Of a stretch of 64,000 bases of DNA, positions 1 to 12,639 are shown piece by piece. Made by a program: the position numbers and the translations under genes. The stretch is taken from contig WION01000091.1 of assembly GCA_015039365.1 (NCBI GenBank), forward strand, positions 1 to 64,000, written 5' to 3'. The stretch's first letter is position 1, and the number at the start of each line of letters is the position of its first letter. The stretch comes from Amanita rubescens. Its lineage: Eukaryota > Basidiomycota > Agaricomycetes > Agaricales > Amanitaceae. The notes beneath the pieces are model-generated. The model made no database searches and was not told where the DNA came from. It saw only the letters and a program-made list of their open reading frames with translations.

Positions 1-736
1 TAGATCAGATCAACCATCGGTTCGTGAGCAAAGCATAAACACAACCAACCTTATCATGTGTGGGATCTGTTTTCCAGTACTGGCTTTTCGACGTGTTCGC
101 AACACAATCGGTCTCCTCGAGAAACGCTTGGCGAGATCGTCCAGGGATATACAAACTCTTCGCTCCCGTGTGTTCGAAAACATGCGCAGCCTGGCCCGCC
201 GTGTATAAATCAAAAACCGGATGGGGAGCCGCCAGGTGTAGAATCGTTCCTAGTGCGCCATTTCCGTATTTTCCGGTGGGTACGACGAAAATACCCCAGC
301 CTTTTCCGTACTCCTCGCTGTCCCCACGACGGACAGTGCCAACTTCGACCAACGCGCAGAGCTTGCCGTTGTCCAACTCCATGACGGTGTAGATTCCTTG
401 CAACGCGTCGGGGATAGCCTCCTGGATGGAAAAACAGGCAGAGCTCCCACCGCCAGTAGCTACGTTCAACAGGGAGGTCACGACGTTGCGCCATGAGACC
501 CTTTGTAAAGGTGTAGGTTGGATTGCTGCATATGTGTCCAGTGTGAGGTTGCTTTGGATGATCAACGAAAGGTGGTTTGCCAGGAGAGATGATAAATCTT
601 GAACCGGAGTCTGTACTGGGAACTGGTGACTGGGTGAAGAAGTTGTCGGCACGTTGGGGTTGTCAAAGGGGTATCCCAAGAACGAGGGTGTCGTAAAACA
701 GGACAGCAGGGCGGTTACGAAGGAAGAAAGGATCAT
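1..736 (-). CDS. Secreted protein of unknown function, 5' exon, gene runs off the left edge
   Basis: The reading frame starts at 736 and is open to position 5, but AAG|GTTGGT at about 50-45 looks like a splice donor, so the first exon is probably 50..736 and the rest lies outside the window. The first ~20 residues (MILSSFVTALLSCF...) are hydrophobic and look like a secretion signal. A Ser/Thr/Pro-rich linker follows. The body carries the run AAPHPVFDLYTAGQAAHVFE and then GRSRQAF, a pattern I associate with conserved but uncharacterised secreted proteins of fungi and bacteria. I do not recognise a catalytic motif. The exon has no internal intron, unlike most neighbours. A tRNA-Glu gene on the same strand lies upstream. 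Confidence that this is a real gene is high; its function is unknown. Confidence 0.7.
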
Positions 737-965
737 TTTCGAAAGAAATAGAGATATCTGCGATACAGTGTGGTGGATGGATCTTTTGAATGAATGTAGG
801 ACTCACGTATGCCGTCAAAGTGGAAGGGCTTGATAGCAGATGAACACATCCAAAGAAAGGAGAGCGGGACTGCGAGAGGGAAAATTCGAAGAGCTAGTTG
901 TTTGAGACCTATCGACGGCCTCACGCTCGAAAGAAAGACATGAAGGGTAGAAAGTTGAAAAATAT

Positions 966-1051
966 TCGGATACGGGGAATCGAACCCCGAGCTGCCGCGT
1001 TCAGTCTCTCACGGTGAGAGGCGGCAATGTTAGCCTTTACACCATATCCGA
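966..1051 (-). tRNA. tRNA-Glu (CTC) with a ~14-nt intron
   Basis: Read on the minus strand, the 86-nt element begins TCGGATA and ends TATCCGA, a perfect 7-bp acceptor stem. The T arm contains GGTTCGATTCC. The anticodon stem GCCGC/GCGGC encloses a loop with CTC followed by A at position 37, and an intron follows that base. Without the intron the length is 72 nt, as expected for tRNA-Glu. It lies about 325 bp upstream of transporter copy A in divergent orientation, the arrangement also seen at copies B and C. Confidence 0.93.
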
Positions 1052-1376
1052 TATGGTAAGTCCTTCGTATAGCCCCCCATCTGATGAATGACTCGATCTA
1101 CCCTCGACTCTCGAGTCAACTTCACGTTTTACGTTTGGACTGTCCAAAATTGAGCAGGCTGGCATCAAAACTCCGTACAACTGATCATTTCTATCCGAAC
1201 ACCGGCAGTTGATCCGACTCAACCGATCACGAATTACGACTGCTAAATATGTTATATAAACCTCATTTTTCTGCATTGTGCCGGCAGGGACAGGGCGATC
1301 TAAATCGCTTCCCCCTCTTTGCTCCCCACCACTGTTTTTGTAAAACTTGGGCGCTGTCAACAATCAAGGCCACAGA

Positions 1377-2861
1377 ATGCTACGAGCCCTAGTCAAGAAC
1401 AATGCCGGTCTCCTCCTGGTCGTAGCGTCCGAAGTGTTCTTTGTATTCATGAATGTATCAGTCAAGGTTCTCACGACAGACGGAGAGTCTGAGGTTTCTA
1501 TTTTGGAGGTATCTTTCTATCACAGGTCTTTTACGTACCAGATCCTTACCCGAGTTCCTTAGATTATATTGCTCAGGATGGTGAGGTCTGAAATATATAG
1601 AGGAACAGGCTAAACATAAAATTGTGCTACGAAGATTGTAACTTATGTTTTCTCGGTTGCGTATATGTGAGTCCTGACCCGAGTTAGCTAACACAAGCGA
1701 ACTCACCCAGGATAAGGTATTGCTCAGGAATAAGCGATCCAATCCTCGGCCCACCGGGGGTTCGGTTGTTACTTATGAGCCGTGGTTTTTTTGGGTATGC
1801 ACTGAATTCGAATCGTTGATGATAGCTTACTATTTTCTAAGATTTATTGGTCTCTTCGGGATCTACTACACACTGCAATTCCTTTCGCTCTCCGATACCA
1901 TTGTCCTTACTTTCCTTGCGCCGTTATGCACAGCAATTGGAGGTTCAATCCTTCTCAAGGAGAGATTCAGAAATGGAGAAGCATTGGCAGGGAGTTGCGT
2001 GCACCTATCATCTATTTTGGTTTTAAGATGCTCACGTCGTTCCAGTGGTTTGTCTACTCGGCGTTGTTTCTGATAGCTCGACCACCGTTCATCTTTGGTT
2101 CCGATGATCATCCAAATGAGAAAGACTTAGGGGCAGTGATTGAAAATGGTGTGACCGCAGAACAGCGGATGGCTGCTGTTTGGTGTGTGTTCCCGTTATT
2201 ATCTATCAAGTTTTGGGCTCACCCTGGCTATAGCGTTTCTCTAATTGGTGTCATCGGGGCTGCCGGTGCATGTAAATCTAAATCCGTATCCTTCAAGTGG
2301 TCCTATGAATTGACTGCGTTGCTCAGTCATTTCAATCCGCGCAATAGGAAGCGTGCCATCCCCTCCATAACATGGTCTATTTTTCTTTTTGGAGCATCGT
2401 TGTGTCTTCCGTTGCGTGAGTTCATTGTCGAAGTTATATTCCCTTCTATTTCTGACATGACTAGCTTAATCGCAACACGTACTCCCATCATCATCCCAAG
2501 ACAGAAGCTATTTCTCGCCATGCTTTCCCTGATCGGCGTCTTTGGATTTATCGCCCAAACGCTCATGACCATGGGCTACCAAATTGAAGCGGCAGGCAGA
2601 GCCTCCATGGGTGTATACACCCAAATGATTTTTGGAGTGATTTTAGAACGACTTGTGTTTGGGACTGTACCAGGTCCTTTGTCGATTCTCGGGACATGTC
2701 TAATTCTGGGTTCAGGGTTGTATGTTACGATGACGAAGGCGACGGAGGGAAACGGCGCTAGTACCGACGGCAAGATCGCATTACCGGAAGGGGAGGATGT
2801 CGAGAATGGCCCGACTTTATTTGAACCATACGAGGATGGGGATATGGATACCAACGAATGA
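1377..2861 (+). pseudogene. EamA/DMT-type membrane transporter, copy A, frameshifted
   Basis: The copy starts MLRALVKNNAGLLLVVASE and follows the exon plan of intact copies C and D: LGPPGVR, the SLQ/TLQ-FLSLSD helix, LARPP-like and EAAGRASMGVY segments, ending in an acidic tail at 2861. The family is the ten-helix drug/metabolite transporter superfamily (EamA domains), fungal SLC35G-like members; the substrate is unknown. Splice sites after VSILE, RM, AYM and the glycine before FIGLFG can be placed. Three indels against the other copies break the frame. There is an extra T at about 2069 (GTTGTTTCTG), and a lost A and a lost C in the IGKRAHP segment at about 2349-2360. The 3' part is open from 1926 and could still make a fragment. 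It is probably a decayed gene, and the tail is well preserved. Confidence 0.65.
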
Positions 2862-3879
2862 ATGTCGAAGCGAATAAACTTGGGAGTCTGAAAATTTATA
2901 ACTTACCCCAATTAGAAGTGATGAAAAGAAACAGATGAAAACGTCCATGACGAGGTCCCGTACATCCACTCTCCTGGTGTTCAGCAGACACACTTCATCA
3001 AAAAGATGTTATGTGGTTCTTGAATCACATTCCAAGCTACAATAGCTGATGATCTCGAGCTGCTGCTCTCGATAACATTATCCTGACCGAGCAAGTAGCC
3101 GCAAAGGTGACACCAGCAGGAAGTTCTCTGCAGTTCGAGACGCCGAATCCCAATCAGCATAAAAACATATACTGAGTCTGAGCGGCTTTCCACGTCCTTC
3201 GCCAGCAGCAAGAATTTCCGCTTGTCAACTGGTCCATAGTAGCCTACCTACCCGCCCGCGAACCTTATTCTCTCGACACGGCAATTGGGTTTCATACGGC
3301 ACATTGGAACCGTAATCCCGCGTCTAGAAGAAAGTGGACTTACTGGGGCAATAGAGTGTGTCAGTGATATACTGTTTAGAGGTTGAATCAACGTACGTAA
3401 TTTTTATTTGTTACGTTACCGATGCCCAAACATATATCATAGAGGTCACCTCTTGAATAGTTGCTTGCCAGAGCTTGGGATGTGCTGGATGCTGTTCAGG
3501 CCAGTACAACCATAGACAAATATGCCGCAAGTGCTGTGGGGAACACCAGCGTCGAGGACATTAATAGATCCGCAGCCAGCGGATAGCGAGATGGGCGTCG
3601 CTGATCAAGGTACGCGTCATGATAACAACGCAAGGTGACATCGTGAATGACGTTAAAGGCCACTTTAGGGATTTGAATGCACGTAAGTGAGTAGGAACTC
3701 ACTCGGGCCACCAAGTTCGCCTCCGGGCTTGGTGAGAAACTGACAAAATCATTGGAGTGGCATATGGGCTTGAGTGCCGATTCGACTAAGTAGCTTTTAA
3801 TGGTTGCACGTATCATTTACGTACTGAAGTGGTTGACAGTGACTCGATGGTGCGAAAATGAACATCGAAAATGATCATG
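2862..3879. other. Intergenic stretch with no recognisable gene
   Basis: About 1 kb between transporter copy A and the tRNA-like relic. Open frames are short, lack family motifs and do not splice into anything coherent by eye. Confidence 0.5.
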
Positions 3880-3957
3880 ACAGGAATCGGGACCCGAGGT
3901 GACGCGGTTAACTCCTTCTAATGAGAGGCGGCGATGCTAGTCTGACACCGTATCCGA
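3880..3957 (-). pseudogene. Decayed tRNA-Glu copy
   Basis: Minus-strand similarity to the tRNA-Glu genes of this window is clear at the 5' end (TCGGATACGGTGT), in the D-arm/anticodon side (GCCGCCTCTCAT) and in the T arm (TCGGGTCCCGATTCC). The 3' half of the acceptor stem no longer pairs and the anticodon arm is eroded. Its place upstream of transporter copy B mirrors the intact tRNA upstream of copy A. Confidence 0.75.
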
Positions 3958-4513
3958 AGAAGTGTTTAATACTCGTTTGCTTTCTGCGGCACAATAACAT
4001 ACCCGTCTCAAGTTTCTATCTAGGCTGATCGACTCCACAGTCGGCTCCACGGATCTGGCACCAGTGTGAGAAGCATGCTAAACCGAATAAGATCCTAGTA
4101 TCTTATCTTATCTTCTCGCCTTGGCGCTTAGTGCAGCATCAACGTACTTACCACTGGCATTATCCACACGCCATCCTCAATTTATCCGCATTGCCCCCCT
4201 GGATTGGATCAATGAACTTGAGTGTGACTATCTTGCGAGTAGCCGTGACGGTTAGTGCCATCAGTGGTGTCACCGCTGGCAGCTTGCATAATTGCTCACA
4301 AGCTCGTCTAGGAACAAAGCTATGTATCATGCCCTAAATTCAGCCGCCCCGGACCACCTTTTTTCGGTTCAAGTTATTTCTAGCTATCCCCCGCTCGCCT
4401 ATAATTAAGGAACTGTTGAACTGAATAGCAAGGCCTCAATCAGTTCCCTCGTTGTTTCGCTCATAAAACCCCAGCGAATGCCAGCTATCCAGTTGAACGA
4501 CTTCAAAACATAA

Positions 4514-5862
4514 ATGTTGCGAGCTCTAATCAAGAATAATGCTGGCCTCTTCCTGATCGTCGCATCTGAAGTGTTCTATGCGCTCATGAATGTATCGGTC
4601 AAGGTTCTTACGACACACTGGCAAGAAGAATTGCAAGTTCCCGTTTTGGAGGAATTTTTATAACAAATCAAATCCCGTACAGTTTCTTACTTACGTTTCC
4701 AGATTATATTGCTCAGGATGGTGAGTTCTGATAATTACCCGATATCCTAGGAATGAGCTAAACATAAAATCGTCTGAAGATCGTAACATACGTTTTCTCT
4801 GTTGTGTACATGTAAGTCTTAATTCGACGCCTAATACCATCGAACTTATCCAGGGAAAGGTTATGCGCGAAAATAAACCAGCCAATCCTGGGCCCACCTG
4901 GCGTTCGATGGCTGCTCATGAGTCGTGGTTTCTTTGGGTAGACGCTGAATTCAAATCATTGATGACCGATGATGGCCACTCACTCTACCTCAAGATTCGT
5001 TGGTGTCTTTGGGATTTATCACGCATTGCAATACCTTTCGCTCTCCGATTCCATCGTCCTTACTCTCCTCACGCCCTTATGCACGGCCGTCGGTGGCTTA
5101 CTTTTTCTCGAGGAGAAATTCAGCAGGCGAGAAGCATTGGCAGGGAGTTGCGTATATTTACATTTTTGACTTTAAATAAGATGCTGACCTTTTTTTATTC
5201 TAGTCGTCAGTCTAATTGGTAATTTTGATCGCTCGGCCTTTTGGACTCGACGGGCACACTAACAGAAACGATAATGACGAGACCATAGGACAGCGGACGG
5301 TGGCTGTTTGGTGCGCTCTTGACTCATTCTTTATACTTTTCTAGGCTTAAACTTGATGTAGCACGGCTTTACTTAGCGTCCTTGGAACTTCCGTCGCATG
5401 TAAATCAAATTTCTTATCTATAAAATGGCGCTATAATTGACAGCATTATCTAGACGTTTCAATACGAGCGATAGGAAAGCGTGCTCATTCCCTCCATAGC
5501 ATGACCTATTTCTCCTTTTGGAGTGTCGTTATGTCTTCTGTTGTGTAAGTTTCTCTCACGTCAAATTCCCCAGTATATCTGACATGGCCCCCAGCTTGAT
5601 CGCAACACGTACACCCATAGTGATCCCCAGACAAGAGTCATTTGTCTACATGCTCTTCCTGATTGGCATCTTTGGATTTATCGTCCAAACGCTCATGACC
5701 ATTGGTTACCAAATTGAAGCGGCGGGTAGAGCTTCGATGGGTATATACTCCCAAGTGGTTTTCGGAGTAATTTTGGAACGCCTTGTGTTTGGGACTGTAC
5801 CAGGCCTTTTGTCGATTTTGGGGACGTGTTTGATTTTGAGTTCGGGTTTGTATGTAAATATA
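4514..5862 (+). pseudogene. EamA/DMT-type membrane transporter, copy B, decayed
   Basis: The start is MLRALIKNNAGLFLIVASEV, and the exons can be followed through NILGPTW-like, SLSDSIVLTLLTPLCTAVGG and IGKRAHSLHS segments to GTCLILSSGLY near 5850. Three faults argue that it is dead. The first intron donor reads GA instead of GT (ttggag|gaattt at about 4652). The exon after the EALAG junction has lost two bases (ATTGGTAATTTTGATC, ~5215-5230). The acidic C-terminal tail is missing after about 5860. It is closest to copy A, so the pair probably came from a tandem duplication that also carried the tRNA-Glu. Confidence 0.72.
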
Positions 5863-6480
5863 ACGATGAATAGACCGGATTGCACCAGCAAATTAAGGCA
5901 ATCGTCACGTTGTCAAGCAAGGCAGTAATTGGGCGAACCGAGTTTAACTCAATGATAGGTAGACGCGATTATCAAAATAATGTCCCACCAGGATTGATAC
6001 GGCATGGCTTTAGCGATGCAACATGGGCTCTGATCCGTCGGATTGAATGCCTACGACTAGTCAGCATTGAATTAGTGACAAACATTTCCCCGCTTGTAAT
6101 TCCCAATCTTGCAGTCTGCTTCAGAGCTATTCTAAGAAATGATGGCAAGAGCCACTGCCAGAGTAAACCTCACGACTCTACGGGCGGGTGCAGAAAAGCA
6201 GGGATGTGATGAGCATGTACCGGTTAGCCGGAGGGAACTGTACGTGCGTTATAGAGAGGAAAGAACTGTTTATCACCGTGGGATTGAGGGAGTAAACAGA
6301 TATAGTACTCTGAATGAAAATTATCCGACTGCCTCAAAAGAGAGGGAGTAGGGCATTTCCGGAAGGCAACAGAGAGCTAGTAACATCTATAGCACGACGA
6401 GGGTGCTATGGAGCGCTTAACGTGGTGGCTATGTGACCGTGACGGACGTCACACGGTAATGACCTGCCGGGCCTGCCCAT
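5863..6480. other. Intergenic stretch upstream of the TFIIIC gene
   Basis: Short frames only, without motifs or convincing splice partners. It should contain the promoter of the TFIIIC subunit gene; no clear TATA element stands out. Confidence 0.45.
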
Positions 6481-9400
6481 ATGATTTCATCGGAACCTGA
6501 ACACGCCAGCCTTGAATCCAGTGAAGAAGACGCGCTAGGTGTGCATTTCGCTTCGATGCGCTCTGAATTTAAATTTCACTCCATAAGGGTCGAGCGAGAG
6601 TGAAGTATCTGAAAGTGAGGAGAGCGAGTTCGACCAAGCGGATGCAAGCGCCGAGAGGGAAATCGAGGGAGACTTCAAGTGTGTCTCATCATATCTATTT
6701 TCACCTTCCATTGGACTCTAACCGATCTGAAGTCGACTTGTGCAGAGTATCAGATTCAGAGACGCGTCAACTGCGGGTGTCTTGGCGAAAGATTGGGATA
6801 TCAGTATTGAAGAGCGAGAGGCCGAGTTTCGGGATGACCTTCGCGAAGCTTCTGGTATTGGACGCAGGAGGAAGAAGGTGCGTTACAATTCTCTTTCAAT
6901 TTACTATCTGCTAACAGCAGCAGCGAGGGCGGGCCGCAGGGCCAACACTGTCTCTCCAAGTCCGCTCATTGATCGGTGAAGGAAACCAAGCTTACGTCGA
7001 CAACGACCTCCCCGAAGCCATCCGCATCATGCAAGAAGTCATTCGGATAGAGCCACGGGCAGTAGCGGCCTGGTCTGTCCTTGCGCAGTGCTACTCTGAC
7101 ACAAACCAACAAGAAAAGGCTCTCCAGTTGAGAATCATGGGGGCTCATCTGACACATGACGCGGAGGAGTGGGATCGTTTGGCCAGGCAGTCACGGTGAA
7201 TTAATTGCTGTTACATTTCGCCCTAATAAATCATATAGAGACGTGGGGCTCAAACAACAGGCTTTATATTGCTATCGCAAAGTGTACAGTCTGGACCCAA
7301 CAAACGTAGATGCACTCTGGGATAGAGCTTCTCTAGCCATGGAGATGGGAGAACTCAAAACAGTTACGTTTTCTCGCGTGCTTACTTTATCGTGAACTCA
7401 TCGTTTGTTCAGGCACGCAATGCATACATCGGTATCCTCAAACAAATACCTCATGACATGGCCGTCCTGACCTCCCTCCGACCAATCCTTATCGAGCTAT
7501 CTGACCTTCCAACCTGCACTATCTTCTTCCAACAAGCGTTCGATCACTACCAGACGATGTATCCCTCGGGCCGCCTCATAGACATGTCGTCGACACCTGC
7601 TAGCGATATTCCTGGAGGTGGATTTACGCTTCTCGAGATCCTCGTACTTGCGGACCTGTACAATACGCAAGGGGAGTACGAAAAGGCAATAGTATCCATC
7701 AGAAAAGGTTGTCGATGGTTACAGGGACGCGCAGATCAACGGTATTGGGACCTGTGCGGGGATGATAGAGAATATGACGGAGAAGAGATTCCGCTAGGGA
7801 CGAGAAGCGTAATGGGAGAGGGTGTCGCGGGTGTCGAACAGGGACATTACTTGTTGGATATTAATGCACGGCACAGATTGGCTGTGGGAAGGATCAAGAT
7901 GGGGGACGTGGACGAGGGCAAGGTACTTGCTTCTGATATTCTTTTTTTTGCAGCGATATCCAACTCATTTCGTGTCCCGACGTCAGCTTCATGCTAATGT
8001 AGTCTTGTCGCAAGACGTACTGGACTACGCACCCCTGTTTTGTGAAATTGCGGATGCTTATTTTGATCGCAAAATGTATGCGGAGGCTAAACCGATATAC
8101 GAGATGCTCGGCTCAGATGTTGCGGTGCGTATCGTTCATATCCAATTAACTGATCGGAATTGACTTTTCCTCTCCTGATGCTAAGACGAGTAGCATATAC
8201 ATTTTACTGCAAACAGCTGCGTGCCTGCGCATGCTGAACGAATTGAAGGAGGCAGCTGAAGTATACGAGCATGGTTCGTACATCTTTGATCAATCACGGA
8301 CAGATGATTTTAGTTATAAACAGTGCGACTGGCTGATCCAACGAATAACGATGCCAAAATGAAATTGGCGGAGATATACGAGATCATGAATGAACCTCGT
8401 AAAGCTTTGGAGCTCGTTTACGAAGGTAAATGACCTCTCCCTCCCTATACCTGACTCGTCTCAATGCTCAACTTTTTATTCTTAGTAATCGACTCTCGTA
8501 AAAAACGGCCAAGAGAAGCTGCTTCTGCAGCGACAGCCGGACCTTCTACAGGAACAGCATCTACATCGCTATTTCACGAAGACCGCATGATGGTGAAGAC
8601 AAAAACGACCAGTGGAGCCGCCGCTCGTCCGCAAAATCGACTTACGCACGCGCAGTTAAGGGAGCTAGAGGCCGAAAAAGAAAGGGAGGTATTAAGGGGA
8701 TGGGCAAGGGTGCAGGACTTGTGGAGTGAAACGTTGACGAGTATGCATAGAGAAGAGCCCACGCAAGAGGAGAGGGAGTGGTTGCTCGAGGCGGAGAAAT
8801 TGGTGGAGACGTTTAGAGAGACGAGGAATTTGTTTTTGACAAGTAGAGTGAGTCGATTCGTTGCCTCGATTGGACGTATCAGCCATAATACGGCACATCG
8901 CAGAACTTGCCATTCAGGGGAATGTTTCCGAGGAGTAAAGCTGCCAGGCAACAGCAAGCGGAAGCGGAGAGAGAGGCGGCTGAGGAGCGGATGGCATCGA
9001 GGCTGCATCTCAATCTTGGTATGTGTTCAGCGGATCTAGAGTAACGGGATGGCTAATAGGGTCTACTTAGAGTACGATAGTATGTCGCGAAGGGCAGGAA
9101 AGAGTAAGGTTATCGGCGTTCAGGTGTTCCGTAGCGTCAACTTTGATGACTGGCTAAGGTTATTCATGCAGGTAAGGATAATGTCGTGTTTCATATCAGT
9201 TGGCTGACATGAACGTAGTACGCATTTCTTCTGACAAAGCGCGGACAACACGAGGTCGCAGATGAGGTCCTTCGACATATTCTTGTTTCCAATGCCTATC
9301 AATCAAGGGAGAGGCAGGACTCAATTCGGCTGGCGTTGATAAGTAAATCGTATTATTTATCGAATTTTATGGACCTCACGATGGTTTTTAGCGTGCGCTA

Positions 9401-10401
9401 TTCATGCTGAGCGGCACACAGCAATCGTGGAGCATGCTCGAAAGCTTATCACAACACATCAGTTCAACAATGAACCATTTCGCATATTGCTCGCCTCTCT
9501 TTCTAGCGGCCTGCGCGCTACAGACGCATTCATCACATCCACACTTCAGAAGCATTTGTTCAGGGAGATCAAAATGGCCGATGCCGCCGTGAAGGATCCT
9601 GGATCATTAAAGTGGAATCCTATCAATAAGAGATACGCGTCAGCATTACAAGGCAAAGCGTCCGGTATGGGAGCGGGAGAAGAAGAAGATGCTGGAGAGG
9701 ATGACGTAGATGATGCGGCTGCATGTGCCGGCGGAGGAGAATCACAGGAGATTGTCGGTGCACCGAAGATACCAGCAAAGCACAATCCGATCATCGTCAC
9801 GATTTATGGGCAAATATGCATCGCTGCACGGAGCTACCAGAGTGCGATATGTATGTTTTCAAGTGCTTTTTCCACTTCACAAGCTGACGCTGTGATGTCA
9901 GTTTATCTTCTCCATGCTTACGATTATTGCCCCGATGATCCTATGATATGTCTCTGCTTAGCTGTGGCGTCCATTGGGCGTGCGATGCAGAGACAATCTG
10001 ACAATCGCCATCATCTCGTGACGCAAGGGATGGCGTTCCTGTCTAAATACCGAGAATTGAGGAATGAGGAAGAAAACGCGATTGGAGAAGTAGAGTTCAA
10101 CTTTGGACGAACGTTTCATCAGTTGGGTAAGCAGCGAGAGTGTAACGTCTTAAGCTTTAAAGCCATTCATTGTCATAGGACTCTATTCTTACGCCGTAAA
10201 ATACTATGAAAAAGTTCTCGAGCTAGCTGAGAAGGTAGAATCTATCGTGAGTATTGTTTGTTACTCAAACGGTTAGGAGATTGACCATTGCAGGAGCACA
10301 CCTTAGCTCGCGAGGCAGCCCACAACCTCTCTTTGATATTCGTACAAACTGGGGCTGTTTCTTTGGCGGATCAGCTGTACCGTCGGTGGCTTTCCATATG
10401 A
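6481..10401 (+). CDS. sfc4: TFIIIC subunit, TPR protein of the Tfc4/sfc4/GTF3C3 family
   Basis: This is the RNA polymerase III initiation factor TFIIIC tau-A subunit that contacts TFIIIB at tRNA and 5S genes in the nucleus. The start at 6481 gives an acidic N-terminus (MISSEPEHASLESSEED, then SESEVSESEESEF). A TPR superhelix follows: GEGNQAYVDNDLPEAIRIM, IRIEPRAVAAWSVLAQCY, QALYCYRKVYSLDPTNVDALW and ARNAYIGILKQIPHDM. The middle has an LHANVVLSQDVLDYAPLFCEIADAYF-type helical block in pieces and a charged linker. The C-terminal TPRs end in LARE-AAHNLSLIF and a TGA at 10399. I can place about 15 exons, for example 6481..6538, 6588..6678, 6754..6877, 6924..7195, 7239..7362, 7413..7922, 7954..8124, 8186..8273, 8324..8425 and 8486..8847, each with GTRNGN donors. 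The frame stays open throughout and the length, near 1,000 residues, suits the family. It appears complete. Confidence 0.88.
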
Positions 10402-10683
10402 TCATAGTAACTATTTCGATGATCTGCTAGTCATGCATTTTACGAGCAAGGAACTATTGCCTAATGATGATCACAATGACGGCACCTAGATCTGACCATT
10501 CGTGTCAGTCAAGCGGGACGTTATTCTTGGCGGAGAAGAAATGGTGTCAAGTGACATTGAACTCCAATAGTAGTGGGAAAAATTAAGGCGGGGTATTCAT
10601 TTTAGGGCAGTCGAGATGCCGCTCAAAATATATCGATATCGTACACAGCGTAATTATATGTAGAAGATCCCTTATGGAGGTAA

Positions 10684-10907
10684 GAATACGCATTCACTTT
10701 GACAAAGCGTGGGCAAGTAGTACGACATTGCGGATGAGGTCCTTCTCGTTTCTAACGCTTATCAATCAAGAGAGGCAAGACTTGGCTGCCTCCTTGATAT
10801 TTGTACAAGGGCTGTTTCTTCAGTGGCGGATCAGATCGATCAGATATACCATCCAAATTGGTGGCTTTCCATACAATCATAGTAGTAACTATTTCGATGA
10901 TCTGCAC
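10684..10907 (+). pseudogene. Relic of the TFIIIC gene: two distant exons joined and decayed
   Basis: Bases 10684-10770 match the exon at about 9220-9310 (tacgcatt..ctgacaaagcg, gcggatgaggtcctt, gcttatcaatcaag.gag). The next part, to 10907, matches the last exon and its downstream flank at 10312-10430 (ttgatattcgtacaa, ggctgtttct, tggctttcca, aactatttcgatgatctg). About 1 kb of the parent lies between these two segments and is missing here. No long frame survives. It sits immediately behind the functional gene on the same strand. Confidence 0.78.
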
Positions 10908-10940
10908 ATTACATATTCTGCAACTTTGACCTCCTATTGC

Positions 10941-11653
10941 CTACTTATGATTCGTCGTCTCCCAACGCTCAACTCTATAGATCTTCTCCTTCAGTTCAGT
11001 CGCGGGCCCAACCTCAGTCTCCTTGTACCCTTCCTGATGGCGCCAGTACGGAGCCGTTTCTTTGAGAGTTTCCGCGTGCATCTTGAAACCTCGAATACCA
11101 AAGCGCCACGGTTCTTCGCCTGGATGGTCTCGATTAGGATCCTTTCCCCAATAAATCTCGGCGCCAATGTGAGCTGCTTGTTTTAGGGTCGTATTCGCTG
11201 GATCCGAGTCGATTTCGAACCCCATCTCCTTGTATTTATCCCCTCCTTCTTTACGTTCCTGAACGATAATCCCGTTCTCAACTACCTTGTTGTCCTTGTT
11301 GCGGGTTGCGAAGCTGTCGATTATAGGGCCCACAACTTCTATGCACACTTTGCGCATAGTCCCAGTAATTTGCTGTTCCTTGTTGAGGTACGCAACAACC
11401 TGTTTCTTGATTTCAACGACCGCTTTGGCCGGGCTGTCGACCTTAACGTCTGTACCATCGACTTGAATGGTAATCTAAAAACGATAGCATTAAGTGACAT
11501 CTTGTTACGAATACGAGTAGTAGAATGCGAAATACCTCTCCAGCGGCGGCGTACTGGACCTAATGTCGACGTTAGTCGCAACTTTTTAGTCAAGGAAATT
11601 GACTCTACCTCGTCAGACATTGACGTGGGCGGAATATCAGAGTCGTCGGACAT
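10941..11653 (-). CDS. Unknown 200-residue protein, paralogue 1 (three exons, one of 24 nt)
   Basis: I splice this as exons 11609..11653 (MSDDSDIPPTSMSDE), 11536..11559 (VQYAAAGE) and 10941..11474, giving 200 residues. The paralogue at 14451-15152 has exons of exactly 45, 24 and 534 nt in the same phases, which strongly supports the model. Visible features are an acidic start, a helical stretch with KAVVEIKKQVVAYLNKEQQ, and a long conserved body containing NKDNKVVENGIIVQERK, FEIDSDP, GAEIYWGKDPNRDHPGEEPW and YRVERWETTN at the end. There is no signal peptide or membrane segment, so a cytosolic or nuclear protein is likely. I do not recognise the family. Promoter similarity to paralogue 2 extends several hundred bases upstream. 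Confidence 0.75.
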
Positions 11654-12620
11654 TGTGCGGGCGATGTGAGGTATGCGAAGTGATTGTAGCGAGACGGGGT
11701 GGTAATGCAAGAGCCTGGAGCTCAAGGCTCACGCATCGCAAGGTATATATGCGAAAGAGCTTCTTGCGGATTTGTCGGAAATTCAAGCTGTCGGATAACT
11801 GTGGTACACACGCGGTGAAAAGCGGAAAAAGTTAGTACGACATTCCTACCCTCGAAAGGCTGAATACAGCGGCACGTTTGTCAATCAATGCCAGTCGATG
11901 TGAAAGTACGACGCCCAACTAAGGACGGTACCCATTTATAGGTGTCCAGACCACTCCAATGCCAACGGGCCGGGCGTGGATCAAGCCTATCTGTCAAACG
12001 ATATGAAGGAAGGCGAAGAAGGAATGGTGTCAAGTGACATTGAACTCCTATAGCGCCACATTCAAATTTCCAATAGTCTGCCAGTTTCAAGTTGGTGCCA
12101 AGACCAATCGAATGCAGGATTGATCTTGTGAATTGCACCGCAGCCTCAGGCTGATCAAGTGGTGGGAGGTAGCATGAGGTTAACAGGTAGGCCGTCGCAT
12201 CCCGATTCCGAAGGTATCGTTGATTGATTGAAGTATTTGTGTTCTCGTTCAAGTTATATAAATATCGACTCGAACCTTGCTTGACATATTGTCCTTCGCA
12301 AGGTTCCATTACTTAACAACTGTGGTTGGAGTGAGACGGTATTTGACCGCTTGCGGCCGCGGCATCAGCTTCTCTTCCTCGAGGCACTGGCTGTGGGATT
12401 GGTGCATCGTTGTGCCTTTGAAGTTCGTTTCCCCCCTCCTAGTCTCAAGATTCTTCATACATAATACAAGCCATAATATGGTCGTAAAACATCGTTTATA
12501 TTCTGTCCAAATCCCGAGGGATACTAGTGTCTGTTAGTAGTAGATGTAATCATGCGAGAAGTCATGATGAAAAGTGAAAAACAATGAAGGAATGTCATCG
12601 CCACGGTAGGCTGCAGAATT
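11654..12620. other. Duplicated upstream region of paralogue 1, no gene recognised
   Basis: Bases 11654-12300 resemble 15153-15900, for example gtacacacgcggtgaaaagcgg and ggtgtcaagtgacatt. This is the duplicated promoter side of the two unknown genes. The element ggtgtcaagtgacattgaactcc also occurs at about 10551 and 12031. No coding unit is supported. Confidence 0.55.
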
Positions 12621-12639
12621 GCGAACATCAGCCAACCGC

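Noticed and set aside
8574..9008. Minus-strand frame of 144 codons inside the TFIIIC gene
   Set aside because: The plus strand has the spliced, motif-bearing frame; the minus frame has no motif.
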